Assembly (NCBI GenBank): GCA_021464245.1
Contig: JADCRB010000067.1
Span: 3,553,359 to 3,617,358, forward strand
Length of the DNA: 64,000 bases
Direction: 5' to 3'
Origin: Carallia brachiata
Lineage: Eukaryota > Streptophyta > Magnoliopsida > Malpighiales > Rhizophoraceae
Both the position numbers and the translations under genes were made by a program. The notes beneath the pieces were generated by a model that was not told the DNA's origin, searched no databases, and worked only from the letters and a program-made list of their open reading frames with translations. Shown one piece after another: positions 36,577-52,709 of this stretch; the first letter of the stretch is position 1; every line of letters begins with the position of its first letter.

Positions 36577-37924
36577 CTATCGTGCATCAGCCTTCTTCCC
36601 TGCAGAAGAATAGTAACTGAGGTACCACCGCACGAATTTCTTCAACCCTGTCTGCAGATCCGTGGTGGGCTTATATCCAAGCTCTCTCTGAGCATAACTA
36701 ATATTAGCATGTGTAAACTGAACATCCCCATTCCTAGGCAACTTCATGATATTCCTCTTAGCCGTCACCTTCAAAAGTTTTTCCAAAATACTCACAAGAT
36801 CAGAAACAGGCACAGGGGATGTATTCCCCAAATTGAAAACCCTCAATTGTGCCGGTCCCTTCTTCTTCCCTCCACTACCCGTACTCTTCTCTGCAGTATC
36901 CAACGAAGCCAAGCACCCCTTCACAATATCATCAATGTAGGTGAAATCTCTAGCAACAGTTCCGTGATCCGCGGCCTCAAAAATTGGTATACTCTTCCCT
37001 CTCAATATGTCCTTAGTGAAAAAGAAATATGCCATATCCGGCCTCCCCCACGGCCGTAAACAGTGAAGAACCTTAATCCAGTGAGTGAAAGACCATAAAT
37101 ATGATTGTAAGTATGTGCAATTTCCTCTCCAGCCTTCTTAGTAGCAGCATAGAGGCTAGCGGGTTGGTCAGTTCTATCTTTCTCAGAAAAGGGTACTTTT
37201 GTATTAAGCCCATAAACAGAACTAGAAGATGCCCACACAATTGCAGGTTGTGGGTTTGCATCTTTGCAAACTTCTAACAAATTAACAAAACCAGCAATGT
37301 TGCTATGCACATAAGATCCAGGATTCTGCATTGCATACCTAACTCCGGCTTGAGCGGCCAAATGCATTACGTGGCTGAACGGGACAACCTCGAACAGCTT
37401 CCTCAGCAAAGCGACGTCGTTTATGTCCCCTTCCACGACGAACACCCCATTGCGTTCCAGCAGCGCCTGGCGAGCCCGTTTCAGAGATGGATCGTAGTAG
37501 TTGTTGAAATTATCCAGCCCCAAGACGCCGTCGCCCCGCCGCTTTAGCGCGGAAGAGACGTGGGTCCCCACGAAACCGGCCGCCCCAGTTACGAGCACGG
37601 AGATGCCATTGCGGCGGCGGATTCGGGCCGACGACCTGACCCGTTTCTCCCAATCGGGTCCGCCCCAGGAGGAGGTACGAAGGAGCGACGGGATAGATCG
37701 GAGGGAAGGTGATTGGCCGTTGACGGCGGAGACAATGATGATGATGGGGATCGGTAGAAGAAGAGGAAAATTAAGCCAGTAAAGACAAAAGACCAGAATG
37801 TGAGCTTGGCTAAAGAAATGTGCCACCTCATTCTACCGTACGGATATGGAGATTTCTCCATCTTGAATTTTCCCGGCGTCGATGGGGTGTGGTCAAGATG
37901 GGACATTTGCTTCATCTGGGACAT
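36577..37924 (-). CDS. GAE: UDP-glucuronate 4-epimerase, two one-base frame breaks
   Basis: Intronless gene from ATG 37924 to TAG 36577. Adding one base at each break would give 1350 bases, or 449 residues, normal for plant GAE. It interconverts UDP-glucuronate and UDP-galacturonate, the pectin precursor, in the Golgi. An N-terminal membrane anchor (WSFVFTGLIFLFFY) precedes the extended SDR domain: TGAAGFVG (NAD-binding), GLDNFNNYYDPSLKRARQ, HLAAQAGVRYAMQ, YAATK (catalytic Tyr/Lys), RDFTYIDDIVKGC and QFTHANISYAQRELGYKP. Frame break 1 lies at 37682-37683, where GG replaces an expected GGG between the stem and TSSWGGPDWEKR. Break 2 lies at 37052-37055, where the conserved YGPWGRPDMAYFF is interrupted by loss of one G or C. 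Both sit in homopolymer contexts, so assembly deletions are likely. Confidence 0.93.
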
Positions 37925-38330
37925 TCTGTCAAATTTTCTTGATTTTCAGGAGCCCAAAAATGTGTCAAAGTTTTGAACTTTGAACCGATTTCCAAGGTGG
38001 TTGCGGTAAATGCTGGTGGTGGCGGCAGCGGCGGCCCCGTGGTGAAGGAAAAAGAAAGCTTTTTGGTTTAAAGGTCTGTGCTTTTAAATTTTTTTAAATA
38101 AAATTTTGCTCCTTTTTAGCTGTACCTCTCCTGTGTAATGTGAAAATGAAATGCCGAGGGTTATGTGGAAGAATCTTTCTGGCTTCTTGGAAAGATGGGC
38201 TGGTGCTTCTCCTGCTGCCGGTGGTGGTGGTGGAGGTGGTGATTTATTGTTTTTTTTTTCTTGGGTATCTTATATATCTATTTAACATATAGAGAAATGA
38301 TTTCAAAATGCAAATCAGAATTTACTTGAT

Positions 38331-38363
<33 letters not shown>

Positions 38364-38422
38364 TTATACTGCCAAATGGTATTCAGTTCAGGAAATACAA
38401 ATAGTGATCATGCATGGCTGGT

Positions 38423-38453
<31 letters not shown>

Positions 38454-41400
38454 AAGTACGCGTGTAGGTGTTGCAATTTTGGGTAATTACTTGGGGTAGT
38501 TTTTCAGGAAAAGTCAGAGAACTTGGTGGTGGCGGTGATGGCGGGTTTAACTTAATTGACTTTTGTTCAGAAATACTAAAATAAAGGGTTTTGAAGGAGA
38601 CCCTTTTGTTCTGCTCCCGTTGATCCAAATGGGATTAAACTCTTAACTGTAATTTACCTGAATTTGGGCAAATGGGCAAAGAAATAGCATACAACTTTGT
38701 GGCCTACTAGTCAAAGGTTGACCGTCTGTCTTCCTCTCACAACTTGGACATAATTCATTTGGGGAGCCTCCAATTATGGGACCTCAATATTTATATTTTC
38801 TCCCTTAATTAAGCCTTTGTTTGCAGCAGTAATTCTTTATTCGGCAATTGTTTATTTAAGTTTTGTTGCTGGGTTTACTGGGGGCGGGGGGAGAAGAAGG
38901 TGTGCGTTGTAAAGATTATTGTTGAGGATTCCCAGCCTCTCCCAACATTAAAATTTTAGAAAAATATGGGTGAAACGTGGGTATGCAGTAAATTTAGAGT
39001 AATTTAAATTGTTAGTTTAAAACAAATATATTGAATTTAAAAATTAAACAATTAAAAGTTTTTAGATTAATTACTTATCCCTACATATTTTGCTAAGCGT
39101 ATTGGCAACCTCTTAGCTCTAAAATTTTTGAGGGATCTGTGGGAATTTTGGGAATTGGGAAACTTTTAATTCAATTCATTTTGAGATCCATTACGGCCCT
39201 TCCTACTATATTACTATGAATTGAATCCAAAGTCTGTGCACTTCGTTCACATGTCCAGGATTGTGCATGTCTGTTATGTATCCAACAAATTCTCAATTTA
39301 TTTGCACGTTTAATGACTGCAAAGAATCAATTTCAATAGAAGATATTACACTTATTCTTGACTTGTATTAATTATTAATGTACATTACACTTGGTTTAGT
39401 AAATGTTTTTGGGTTTCAAAATGAGTTCTTCCAAGACTTTCAAGTGAGGCTGCACGCTTAAATGTGATTGGTCAGTTAGTGAATATTGAGTGCGTACTTC
39501 TCTTTATATTGAATATTGTTACGGAAAAAAAAAAAAAACCTCATAGACTAAAATGCACAATAAAATAAAATGACGATAACAAATTCATATAATTAATTTA
39601 ATTAAATTTGAGATTAAAATTTTATTATTATTATTGTTGCATATCTGCTAAAATACCCTCGTTTGTCAAATAAAGGATTTCCCATGAATCCAACGTTCTA
39701 AATTAATTGGTTTGGTGGGTTTTATTTTTAACTTTTGTATCATCATCATTCTCAAAGTTAACAATAAAAATTTACCAAAAAAAAAAAAAAAGAGAGAAAG
39801 AATAAGGCTTCCACATCCTTATTTGGGTAAATTGAAAAGGTAAACATCCTTTTTTCACCACAACCTTTTTGATAGGGTAAAAAGACAAACATACGAACGA
39901 ATAAAAGGAAATTTAGTTATAAGTAATTTTTAGTTTATAAGAAAATATTTTAGTGATTGAAAACTTAAACAAGGGACCATTTTCAAAAAAAAAAGTATCA
40001 AAATATAATATATTAAAATATATATTCTAAAAATAATCGCAAAAATAATGTATTTTTATTAAAAAAAAATAAGTACAAGGGCACCCCCGCTTTTTGCAAT
40101 TTCTAATTTTTAAAAAAACTTAACTTGTTGAAAATGATTTATGGACGCAAATAATTATTGGGATATTTATTTATGCAATAGTAGGTTATTTGACTTCCAG
40201 CACAAGGTTTTTTTTTTTTTTTTGTGCGTGTGAAAAGAAGCCTAACTGAAGCCACAGCCTACATCAGAAATCATTACACTTTTTTTTAGAAAAAAAAATG
40301 AAGTTTTATATAAAACAAAGTTCATCTAAAGATGTGTCGGCCAACATTTCACAATTCTATTAAATCTTTTCTAATAAATATATTTATTCTATGCTTATCT
40401 AAATTATATTTTCAATACTATATTATATAGTTATTCAAAATATAAACTCTTTAGATTTTTTTTTTATTACTAAAATCATGTATTGGTACTCGGTACCTCG
40501 ATACAGGTCTAAGCATCATTACTGACAATAAAGAGTTTTGATCTCTTAAATAAGTTATTGCTTAACTATTTTTTTTAGAAAAACATTACAAAGTAAACCA
40601 CTTAGAATTATTCAAACGATTAAGAGGGAAGTTAAGATTTGAATCTCAGTTTCTCTATCTCTTTTTCAAGGTTGAGTGTCGTTTCAGAATAAAAAAAAAC
40701 ATTGTAATACGTTTTTTATTTTCATACATTATTTTTAAAAAGGATCCCTTAACGAAGAGTGAAAATTTTATAAAATAAGAGAATGATTTGCCCTTACAAA
40801 AACAAAAGTAGGTTGCTTAACTTTTTGGCAACAAAACTTAAAATTCTCTCCGAAAAACACACTTTTTACGGACAACACATATGGGGAATTATTAGTGACA
40901 TGTATGTACGTTCCTCACTTTCTTTTGTTCTTTTCTTTACCAGAAGACCTTAGTGATTCTAACTTTCCAAGTGTACGACTGACTTTTCTGTTTTTTTTTT
41001 TTTAAGGTACATTCTTGGATTCTTTTGATTATCCCCTCTTTCTGGTTTTTTTTTTTTTAAAGAAAAAAATTTCCCCCCTGTTCTCTCTTTTAATTAATTA
41101 GTGTCCTAATTAGGTTTACTATTTTGTGTACAGATAACTCAAACTCTAATCATAATGGATTACAATTCACACTTTGTAATTTCTAAAAAAAAAAGAAGAA
41201 AAAGAAAAGAAAAGGGCTTTGCATCCTAGAATAAGCTTTGACAATTCATAGGCCAATGACTTCTTTTTTGCCATCCTGTTCTTCCTTCTGATATGGTTGA
41301 TGTGTTGATTTCATCTTTATTAAAGAACTGAATTTGCATTAAAAAAATTCGCATCTACAAAAACATGTTTGTGCCTCTTATGTTTTTTGTTCGAAGGTTG

Positions 41401-43353
41401 TTTTGCTCCAATAATATCCCTTAGAATTAAGGATCTGATTATACGGATGAAATGACATTATCATAATTTATTGTATATTTGCATTATTTTTACCATTGGA
41501 TTTAATAATTCCAATCTCTAGTCAAACATTTCAGCAATGTATTCTTGTAATGAAGGCAAAAACACCTTTCCAATGAATCCCAAGGCATATCTTAGATTGC
41601 AATGTATGTCAGCCTAGCATCATGGGGGTTGTTGTATGTGGAGATTACTTTAAAATCACAGGCCAAAATTTGTTTAAAAAAAGTTCGCCTACTCTGATAG
41701 CTCAAATGTAACTTAAAATGAAGAAGAGTAAAACTGAAGAATATTTAATACAAGCGCATCTTCCCTTCAATGTACATATTATAGTATAGCATCATGATGA
41801 CCTTCACCTGATGCTGCTTCCTTAAACTAAAGTGCGTATAGGGAAATGCTTGATGAAATTCTTTAAATGGGATTAAAGTGATATAATTTTTTAAATAATT
41901 AAATTTAAAAAAAAATAAAAAATTTATTAAATGTCGTTCAGATAGACTATATAATCACTATAATATTATCTAAAATACAATCAAGTAGTGTCTCTTGAAG
42001 TGATGACAAATGGTAATATGGCGTATGTGCCAAGGCCCAAGAGTATCGCTTTGCTACACGATAATGAAACTTCCTATGGCTCCTTCCTTCAGTCTGAGAT
42101 GAACGGCATCCATATTTGAGATGTAAATAAATAGCAAAGGAAATAAATCTCCAATGCAATCCTCGCAGGCAGCACCAAAACATCCCATGTGATCTCGATT
42201 AGGAAGCCAACAAAAAAATATAACAGTAACGATAAAAGAATGCACGAGGGGTCTGCACATTTTGAATAGTCCTTCTTTGTGTTTATGTGCATTGCCAAAA
42301 CATATTTGATCTCTTGTGAGTAAATGTTTGTTGGCTGGACCTGGAGGTGTTGAATTTAAGAACGAGCACCATTATGTAACTTAATTTAATTTGAAACAGT
42401 TTTATTTAATAATATTTAATAATTTATTTATTTTATTATTTTTTAAAATTTAATTATATCAGTATCGCTTCGAAACTCTTTTAAACTCTTACTATTAAGC
42501 TCTCAATTTTATTTATTTATTTATTTTTGTTAGAAACGTGGAGAAGGATGCCCTTCCTCTCAGTTTCCTCGGTGGCCAGACAGATAAGCCCCCACGTGAA
42601 TGCCATCAAGGCCCCCCAAAACCTTCCAGTGGATGATGAAAAAGACAAGAAAGAGGGCTGTTGTAAAGCATTTCATCATAAATCATGCATATGCCATTAA
42701 GGGGGATCCATGAAAAAGCTGACAGAAACCACTGCAGCCAGTGATGCTATGCATGATCGGCCCATCTGATAAAGACAACGAGAAGTTTGCGCGTCTCGAA
42801 TTTATGCCATCCAGGTCAGTAGGTCACACTGGATTAACTGCACCATCGCACCTAAGTTTTTCCTGTAGAGAAGTGAAAGTAGATCTAGACTGCGGGCAAC
42901 TTATCCGGACATACTGACCAGTTCCTGGAGAAATATTTTTCAATCACGCAGCTGTAGACATCCGGTAGACATGCACTAGTCTAAGCCATCAGATCGTAAA
43001 AGATAAGTTGAATTTAAAAAAAAAATTATTAAATAGTATTAAATTAATTGTGTGTCTGCGTAGCCGATGGATGCAGCAGACACATTATTCTATACATAAA
43101 CTCACTCTTGACAATAATTGACCGGGCAAGGCAATACAAAGGGTGTTGGTTCAAACCGTCCAATACTACACTCAATCTTGGGGCGATAAAAGTAAAAGAA
43201 CCCAAAGTCCAGAAATTTTGCTGAAATTTAGTCATAGGTCTTGAATACAATAAGACCACCAGAACCTTGCAGTACAAGATATCTAAGCTTTCTTCCGGGG
43301 TGCCATAGTTACTGGGACCTGGAAGATGTGTAACCCGTTGGTTGAAAGGCACC
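37925..43353. other. 5.4-kb spacer, no gene recognised
   Basis: The left 700 bases are GC-richer, with GGTGGT repeats and a GA tract at about 38424-38446. They form the 5'UTR and promoter of the epimerase gene. From about 38900 to 42500 the sequence is AT-rich with many A/T runs and no coding signal. A GC-richer block at 42520-42930 has no recognisable product. The 3'UTR of EPSP synthase is at 43050-43353. Minus-strand frames at 41947-42298 overlap each other and match nothing I know. Confidence 0.5.
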
Positions 43354-46686
<3,333 letters not shown>

Positions 46687-49502
46687 TTTTTCTCCCCCAC
46701 GCTCTCTGCTTCTCAAGGAAACAAAAATTTTTGGTCTTTGTTATTATAAGGTCCTTTTTTTTTTTCTTTTTTTTTATGGGGTTGTTGGGGAAGGAAAGAA
46801 AGAAAGAAAAAAAGGAAAGACGGAGGCTTTTGGTGCTGTAGAAGACGTTTGGGCAATGTGGCAGATGTTGTATTGACGCAGTTGATGCCTGCGGGTTCCC
46901 ACCAGGCAGGTGGGCAGGCACCAACCAACTGATTTTTTTTTTTATTTTTTATGGTGCAGGCCAAAAATTATCACTCTCCTGCAACTATACAAGACCAAAA
47001 TTGTATTTATAACGTTGCCAAACGTCTTGACTTGATGAGTAATATAATATTTTTTCAGTCAAAATGGAAATATTTTTAACCTTTATTCAAAATAAAATAT
47101 TATATAATAACCATAATAAGTGAACAGAACATGCCAAGTTGATTGTATATTTGTACAACTTAACCTCTTAATAATATCTGTGGGAGATCTTTTATATATA
47201 TATATTGCTGATAGTTTAATTTAGAGATAGTCGAATGGCAAGGGGTTGGTGAGGGAATAATGGGTTCGTCGCGCATCATGCCCTCTCTTGGTCTCATCAG
47301 TCAGCAAGACACCAAGTCACCAGCCCTCTTCCCAATTTGAGGTTAAACTTATGAATGCCTACTAATTGCAGCGAATGACATCTAGCTAGTTGTGGTTCCA
47401 AAAAAAAAAAAATTGTAGCTAGTTTATATCCTTCCAACTTTTCTCTACTGATTAGGGCCTGAGTTTTTCGATTGGTAGCTTTAGAAATTAGTTCTTTGGT
47501 TCATTCTTGTGGATCCAATTTGTGACTGTAAAACGCCATAAAATTGTGCATTCTTTAAGGGATCTAAAAAAGTGGTAGGTAGAGAAGTTGGTAACAAAAA
47601 TGGAGAAAAAGCGGTAGGTAACAGAAGCGGACTGGATATGCGAAATTTCATGCTTAGGAAGGGAAGAAAAAAAAAAAAAACAAAGTGGGTAGGTATCATG
47701 TTGTCTTACCGACAACACGAGTCAACAATAAGTTAGCTTTGGGGGTGGGGAGTGGGCATCCAGCACCCCATTGATAACCGGAGTCCTTGACAAAGACTTA
47801 ATATGGGTAGCAGTGGCACTAGGATAAAACGTTCCGGTTCCTTGACCGAACGAGAGTAATTGGAGTTGGAAGGAAATTGGAACTTCATCAATTTTTTATG
47901 TTAATCGATGCCAGGATTTAAATCCGATTATTAAAATTAAGAATCTACCTACTCTACACTGCTCCTCAAATTTGGTTAGAATTTGAAATAATCACACATT
48001 AATGTGAGATGGAGAGGATTCAACAATGGTGAAAATTATTGGAAGAAATGATCTTCAACTGAAAAATCTAAATTTTGAGCTCAGATCTCTCTCTCATCAT
48101 CTTGATTCCCTAATTGCTTAATTCCAAGTTTAAAAGAAAAAAAAAAAAAAGTGAGGCAGATTCAGAACAAAAACTGAAATTGCAACCGGTAAAGAACCCA
48201 AAATGGATATCAAAGCGGCCCAAAACCCCTTGTAAAGAACCCAAAATGGATATCAAAATCGGCCCAAAACTGCTTTTCTTTCTCAAGAAGCGTTTAGGAC
48301 CCGTCATGGAGGCCCTGTATCAACATGCTCAAAAAGTTTCATCCAAAACAACCTCAAAACTGTGTTTTGAATTGGGTTAGGCCTTAAAATTGAAAACACC
48401 TAATGTATTGACTACTGAACCCAAAAAGAGAGAGAGAGAAAAAAGACAAAGAAAATACCTACTGTTAAATATATATTTTCTTTAGTTTGTAGGAACTAGT
48501 GATTGAATCTTAAACCTAAAACTAATAGTTTGTGGAAGCCTCTGCATCCAAAAGATATGTTTGTGAAGGGGATGTTTGTGTTCTTACAACGCAAACTAAG
48601 AAGAAATGGGGCAAGAAAAGATGAGAATAAGGAAAAATCAAGTAACTTCAATTTGATTGCTCGTTCTTCAATGAAAATGAACCAAGTTCCTGGTGATTGT
48701 GTCTGTCCTTTCTTCGAGGCGGCTAGTGTTTAGTACTCCTTGAGAAAGGTTTTTGAGGGGTACAATTTTTTCCTTTTCCCATAGTTTTTCGGTTGTGCCC
48801 TTTCTATGTTTAGCCAACTTACTCAAATTGGCATTGTTTCGTGAAACTGGTTGAAGAGTAATCTAAAGTAACTATAATCTTATTTTCAGATAAAAAATAC
48901 GATGTCCCTGTACACAGAGGTAACTATAATCTAAGCAATGCATCCTCCTTGGTCTGTCTAATTTGCAGTGCAATAACTAGAAATTCGAGATATTCTTCTC
49001 ATTCAAAATCAAATTAGTAGATGATCATGCCACGACGATCAATCAAGAATCAACAACATCTTAGCCATTCTGTATACATTCCAGCAATTCTTCTGAGATG
49101 GCCAACCAACAACTTCCACACATGTTGGAGCCATTAAGCTAGTAGTTAGATATCAAAACAGAACATAAAAACGATAATAAGTCCACAGCTTTCATGTTTT
49201 CAGCATCACTAGTCATTACTTGGCTTATTCTCATTGTCACGGTTCAGGTCATTGACCTAGGAAGTAGGGCTATGATATTCTCTTTAACTACTACAGAGTT
49301 AGGCATCAAGCTCTACCCCGAGAGCAGCATTTAAATATAAAAATAATCGGTAATGTCTCATCATTTTTTGACTGCTTAATTGCACCCTTAAATCAAGGAA
49401 TCAAGTATTTAAGTTAGCAAAACCATCAGGAACAATTATAACACAATACAAATAACGATAGAATCACAACTATCACAACGTCACCTTCACCCCCAACCCT
49501 AA
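46687..49502. other. Spacer: EPSP synthase promoter side, no other gene
   Basis: The right flank of EPSP synthase is its promoter and 5'UTR. The rest is AT-rich. A tandem duplication of about 49 bases sits at 48188-48275, where AAAGAACCCAAAATGGATAT occurs twice. Plus-strand frames at 48114-48380 and 48503-48733 are Lys-rich and match nothing I know. The F-box gene 3'UTR is near 49400-49502. Confidence 0.5.
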
Positions 49503-52462
49503 CTAGTTAGCTATGACTAATTCAGCACCAGGAGGCAATCTACCACGCAGCTCATTCGCGTGCATCTCTACTAAATTCAACAAGTCCTGCTTCCTTGCAA
49601 AATTCTCCCAGTTGTAAGGACACTCAGATCTTCCAACATCCAAAACTAGCTTATCAAGTGATTTGGCAATACAAAGCAGCTGCTCAGCAAGTTCCATTTG
49701 ATTTCTAGACCCAAAAAAGCATTTTAACTCCACCACCTTAAGGCATTGGTGAGTGTATTTTGCATCCTCCTGCAGCCTACTTCGGACGGTTTCATACATA
49801 GGATCTCTAATTTCCGCTGATTCAAGTGCTGGCAACTCACTCACGAAAAAACCACACTGCCAGGAGGAAATACAATCAACCTCAAAACATAAGCATTAAA
49901 AGCTTAACAGGTTTAACTGAAGAGAGAGAGAGAGAGAGAATTATAAAGAAGCTTATGCAACTCAGTATGTGGAAAATTTTGCATATTTGGACTTCTTGGC
50001 TGCTTTTTCAGTGGAATCCTAGTTTTATAATTTTCTGCTACAAACATCTTATGCGAGGCTGTACAACCAGCAATGGCCTATTTGGAACACAAACATTCAT
50101 CTATAATAATAGGTTGTTACAGAAACTACCATGAACTTATTAGCTTCTTGATTGATTCCTGATTCAATTTGGCCATGAAATCAAAAGACCTCACCTAATT
50201 CATAGGTGACGCAGAATACTAAAGGGACATAACTAAGTTATATGATTAAAATACTGCAACAAAAATCAAATTATATACACATATGATCCAAAACTGAAAG
50301 AAGCATATCTTGATGTCAAGTAATGCTCCTTTAACAACAGGAATCCTAGAAGTCCAGCTAATACATAATAAAAAACATGAACTTTGCTCAAGAATGAGAA
50401 GAAATGAAGCAGAATTAGAAGGGTTCAAGATGCTAGGAGCTAGGTGGACTTGCATCCCACAAGCGAAAGCCTAAATCATAGCTCTGACATGGTCTTTGTA
50501 AATCTCTGTCTGTATGTTTATGCATGTATTCAATGATTTTTGCTTGCTTTTGCTTCAAACATACAGACAAACTGTGGAGCAACGTTGGATAGGCCAACAA
50601 TGCAAGTTATGAAACACAATATAAAATGTGCATGGCTCCAATAGCACACGTCACTCGAAACAATTATCAAAGTTACAAGAACGGGGATTCACCCACCTGG
50701 ACTGATAATTTTTGCAAGAAAGGAGCTGCTTTTACCAAAACAGTTGGCCAAAGGAGGCACAGACCATCATCTTCTGTCAACATAATAACTTCAAGATACT
50801 CCAGATTGCTCAATTTAGGGACTTCTTGGGGTAAGAAAACACTTTCCCAGACAATCTAGAGAACAACAAAGACAGAGCAAATGGAGTTTAGAGACATATG
50901 GAAATAGAGACAAAACCCAATAAACCATGGTTTAACATACCTTCTCATTCATATGCAACGAAAGTTTCTTTAATTGGGAGAGAATCCCAGAATGCAGGGA
51001 CAATCTTTGTAAAAAGACCTCACAATGTTCCCCGCCGATAGACAAATGTGATAGACGAGGAACATTCTCTAAAGACAAAGTAATTTTTGATCCCATGAAC
51101 TCCAGTGAAATGAGGTTTGATTTAGAGATCTCAAGCCTTTTCATATCCATGCAGCAATTCACCTTCAAGCGCTTCAACTTGTGTGCTTGGCTTGGAACGT
51201 TCAAGCCAGTCAGATTGTGTGATAGTTCCACGGACAACTGTTCAAGGAAGGGGCAGTTAAATAGCAAATACTCAATAGCTTCTTGGTTAATATCGACACC
51301 AACCAATTCAATGACTCTCAAGTTACAAATCCCGGCACAAAACTGCTTCTGAAGCACCTCTGCTCCTGGAAAGGCATAATTATCTCCTGGATAACGCGGA
51401 GCACAAATATCCAACAAGAGTCGTCGTACTCTCTTTCTAAAGGCAAACTGAAGCCAGCCATCAATTATAGAAGAACAAGTGGAATCCATGTAACAATTCA
51501 GGTGAAATTGATCCACAGTTGCCATCTGATGCAATTTTAAGCAGTGATTTACTCCTCTCACAAACTGCTGCCTCGACTCCTGAAGCAATGAATCATCCTG
51601 GAATATCCTCCTCATATCTACCTGATCAGGAAAAATCAAATTGGGGCTAAATGTCCACAACTTCTCCCATCGACGTGAAAGGACACTGGTTTGAGCTGCT
51701 TCTATAAAAGATAATTTCGACAATATGTGAACAACAATTTCATCAGGCAATCGCCTGAAAAGGTCCTCCTCTTCTGAATTAGAACTTCCCTACAAACACA
51801 AAACAAAAAATAACAATGCCCGTTAACGCTAAAGGAAGTATAAGTGTAAATAACAACGTTGTAAAAAAAAAGTTAATATACAAAAATATCACCAACTTTA
51901 CTTAAAGTAATAAATTTAGCACAGTGTGAAATTTGTTGAACAGAAATTATATGTTTCGATAATATGATTCTAACTAATATGATTATTATGTTATCGAAAC
52001 AGACGTATTTCTATAAATCTATCATCGAAATTGACAGATTATATTCATATAAAATTATTACGTACTAAATTTGTTAATTTAACCAACGTTGATGCTAGAT
52101 TTATTATTTTTTAAAATTCTTGTTAGATTTATTATTTTAAGTAAAGTTGATGATATTTTTGTATATTGACCCTAAAAAAAAAAAAAAAAAAAATCTCTTG
52201 GTGATCCGAATGGCTAAGGTCTTAGACCCCGATGCGGGTTCGAGACCTGCCAAATTCAGTGATCAGTAATGGCCTAAATATACGATCAGCGTGGTATTAG
52301 GGGTGACTTTACTTTCCATCTCAACGGTCTGTGGGTGTCACCCCTCTTTTCCATTAAAAAAAGAAACGAAAGAGAAAAAACAAGAACCAAAACTTTCTAT
52401 GAAAATTATTATTTTCGATCTTTACTTACCTCGCCCAACGCTTGATTTGATGTTGTTGCCAT
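49503..52462 (-). CDS. F-box/LRR/FBD protein
   Basis: Four coding exons in exact phase: 52462-52430, 51789-50941, 50855-50697, 49856-49503. They encode 464 residues. An F-box at about residues 24-62 (RRLPDEIVVHILSKLSF..LSRRWEKLW) should bind SKP1 within an SCF ubiquitin ligase. Leucine-rich repeats follow (for example LKRLKVNCCMDMKRLEI and NVPRLSHLSIGG). The C-terminal FBD-type segment reads CLKVVELKCFFG..LAEQLLCIAKSLDKLVLDV. Target proteins are unknown; plant F-box/FBD genes form large, fast-evolving families. A 5'UTR intron runs 52703-52491, with the second UTR exon at 52490-52463. A SINE and a MITE lie in the first coding intron. A decayed tandem copy lies immediately upstream. Confidence 0.9.
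51872..52172. mobile_element. MITE, family A, copy 2, in F-box intron 1
   Basis: Long terminal inverted repeats of about 45 bases: the left arm TATACAAAAATATCACCAAC matches the reverse complement of the right arm with few mismatches. Both sides are flanked by TAAAAAAAA, which fits a 9-bp target-site duplication but is homopolymeric and so weak evidence. No coding capacity. It is related to the more decayed copy at 31191-31546 in opposite orientation. The long arms could fold into a hairpin in the F-box pre-mRNA. Confidence 0.8.
52194..52360 (+). mobile_element. tRNA-derived SINE in F-box intron 1
   Basis: TGGCTAAGGTC at 52211-52221 resembles a Pol III box A and GGTTCGAGACC at 52237-52247 a box B, at roughly tRNA spacing. 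A non-tRNA body of about 100 bases follows, ending in an A-rich tail near 52354. It lies antisense to the F-box gene and directly beside the family A MITE. I could not define a target-site duplication, because the left flank is a long A run. Confidence 0.65.
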
Positions 52463-52709
52463 CTGATGAAGAGGACGATAATTAATTGACCTGCAGAAAG
52501 CCCGGAGTGGTTAATTCCTAGTTCTAAACTTTCTGTGATTAGAAGAAGCTTTATATCAAAATTAGTTACTCTAACCCAAAAAGCAAACAACTTTGAAAAC
52601 CTAAATTCACTCCCAAAGTTGCAATTAATTGCAAGACAAAAAAATTGAGTGGGGGGAGAATTTAAGCAATTTTAATAGAATGTAATGGTGGAAGAGACCT
52701 TACCTCCTG

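Noticed and set aside
52198..52260. A functional tRNA gene
   Set aside because: Box A/B-like motifs are present, but I cannot fold a full cloverleaf with a matched acceptor stem, and the body and A-rich tail fit a SINE better.
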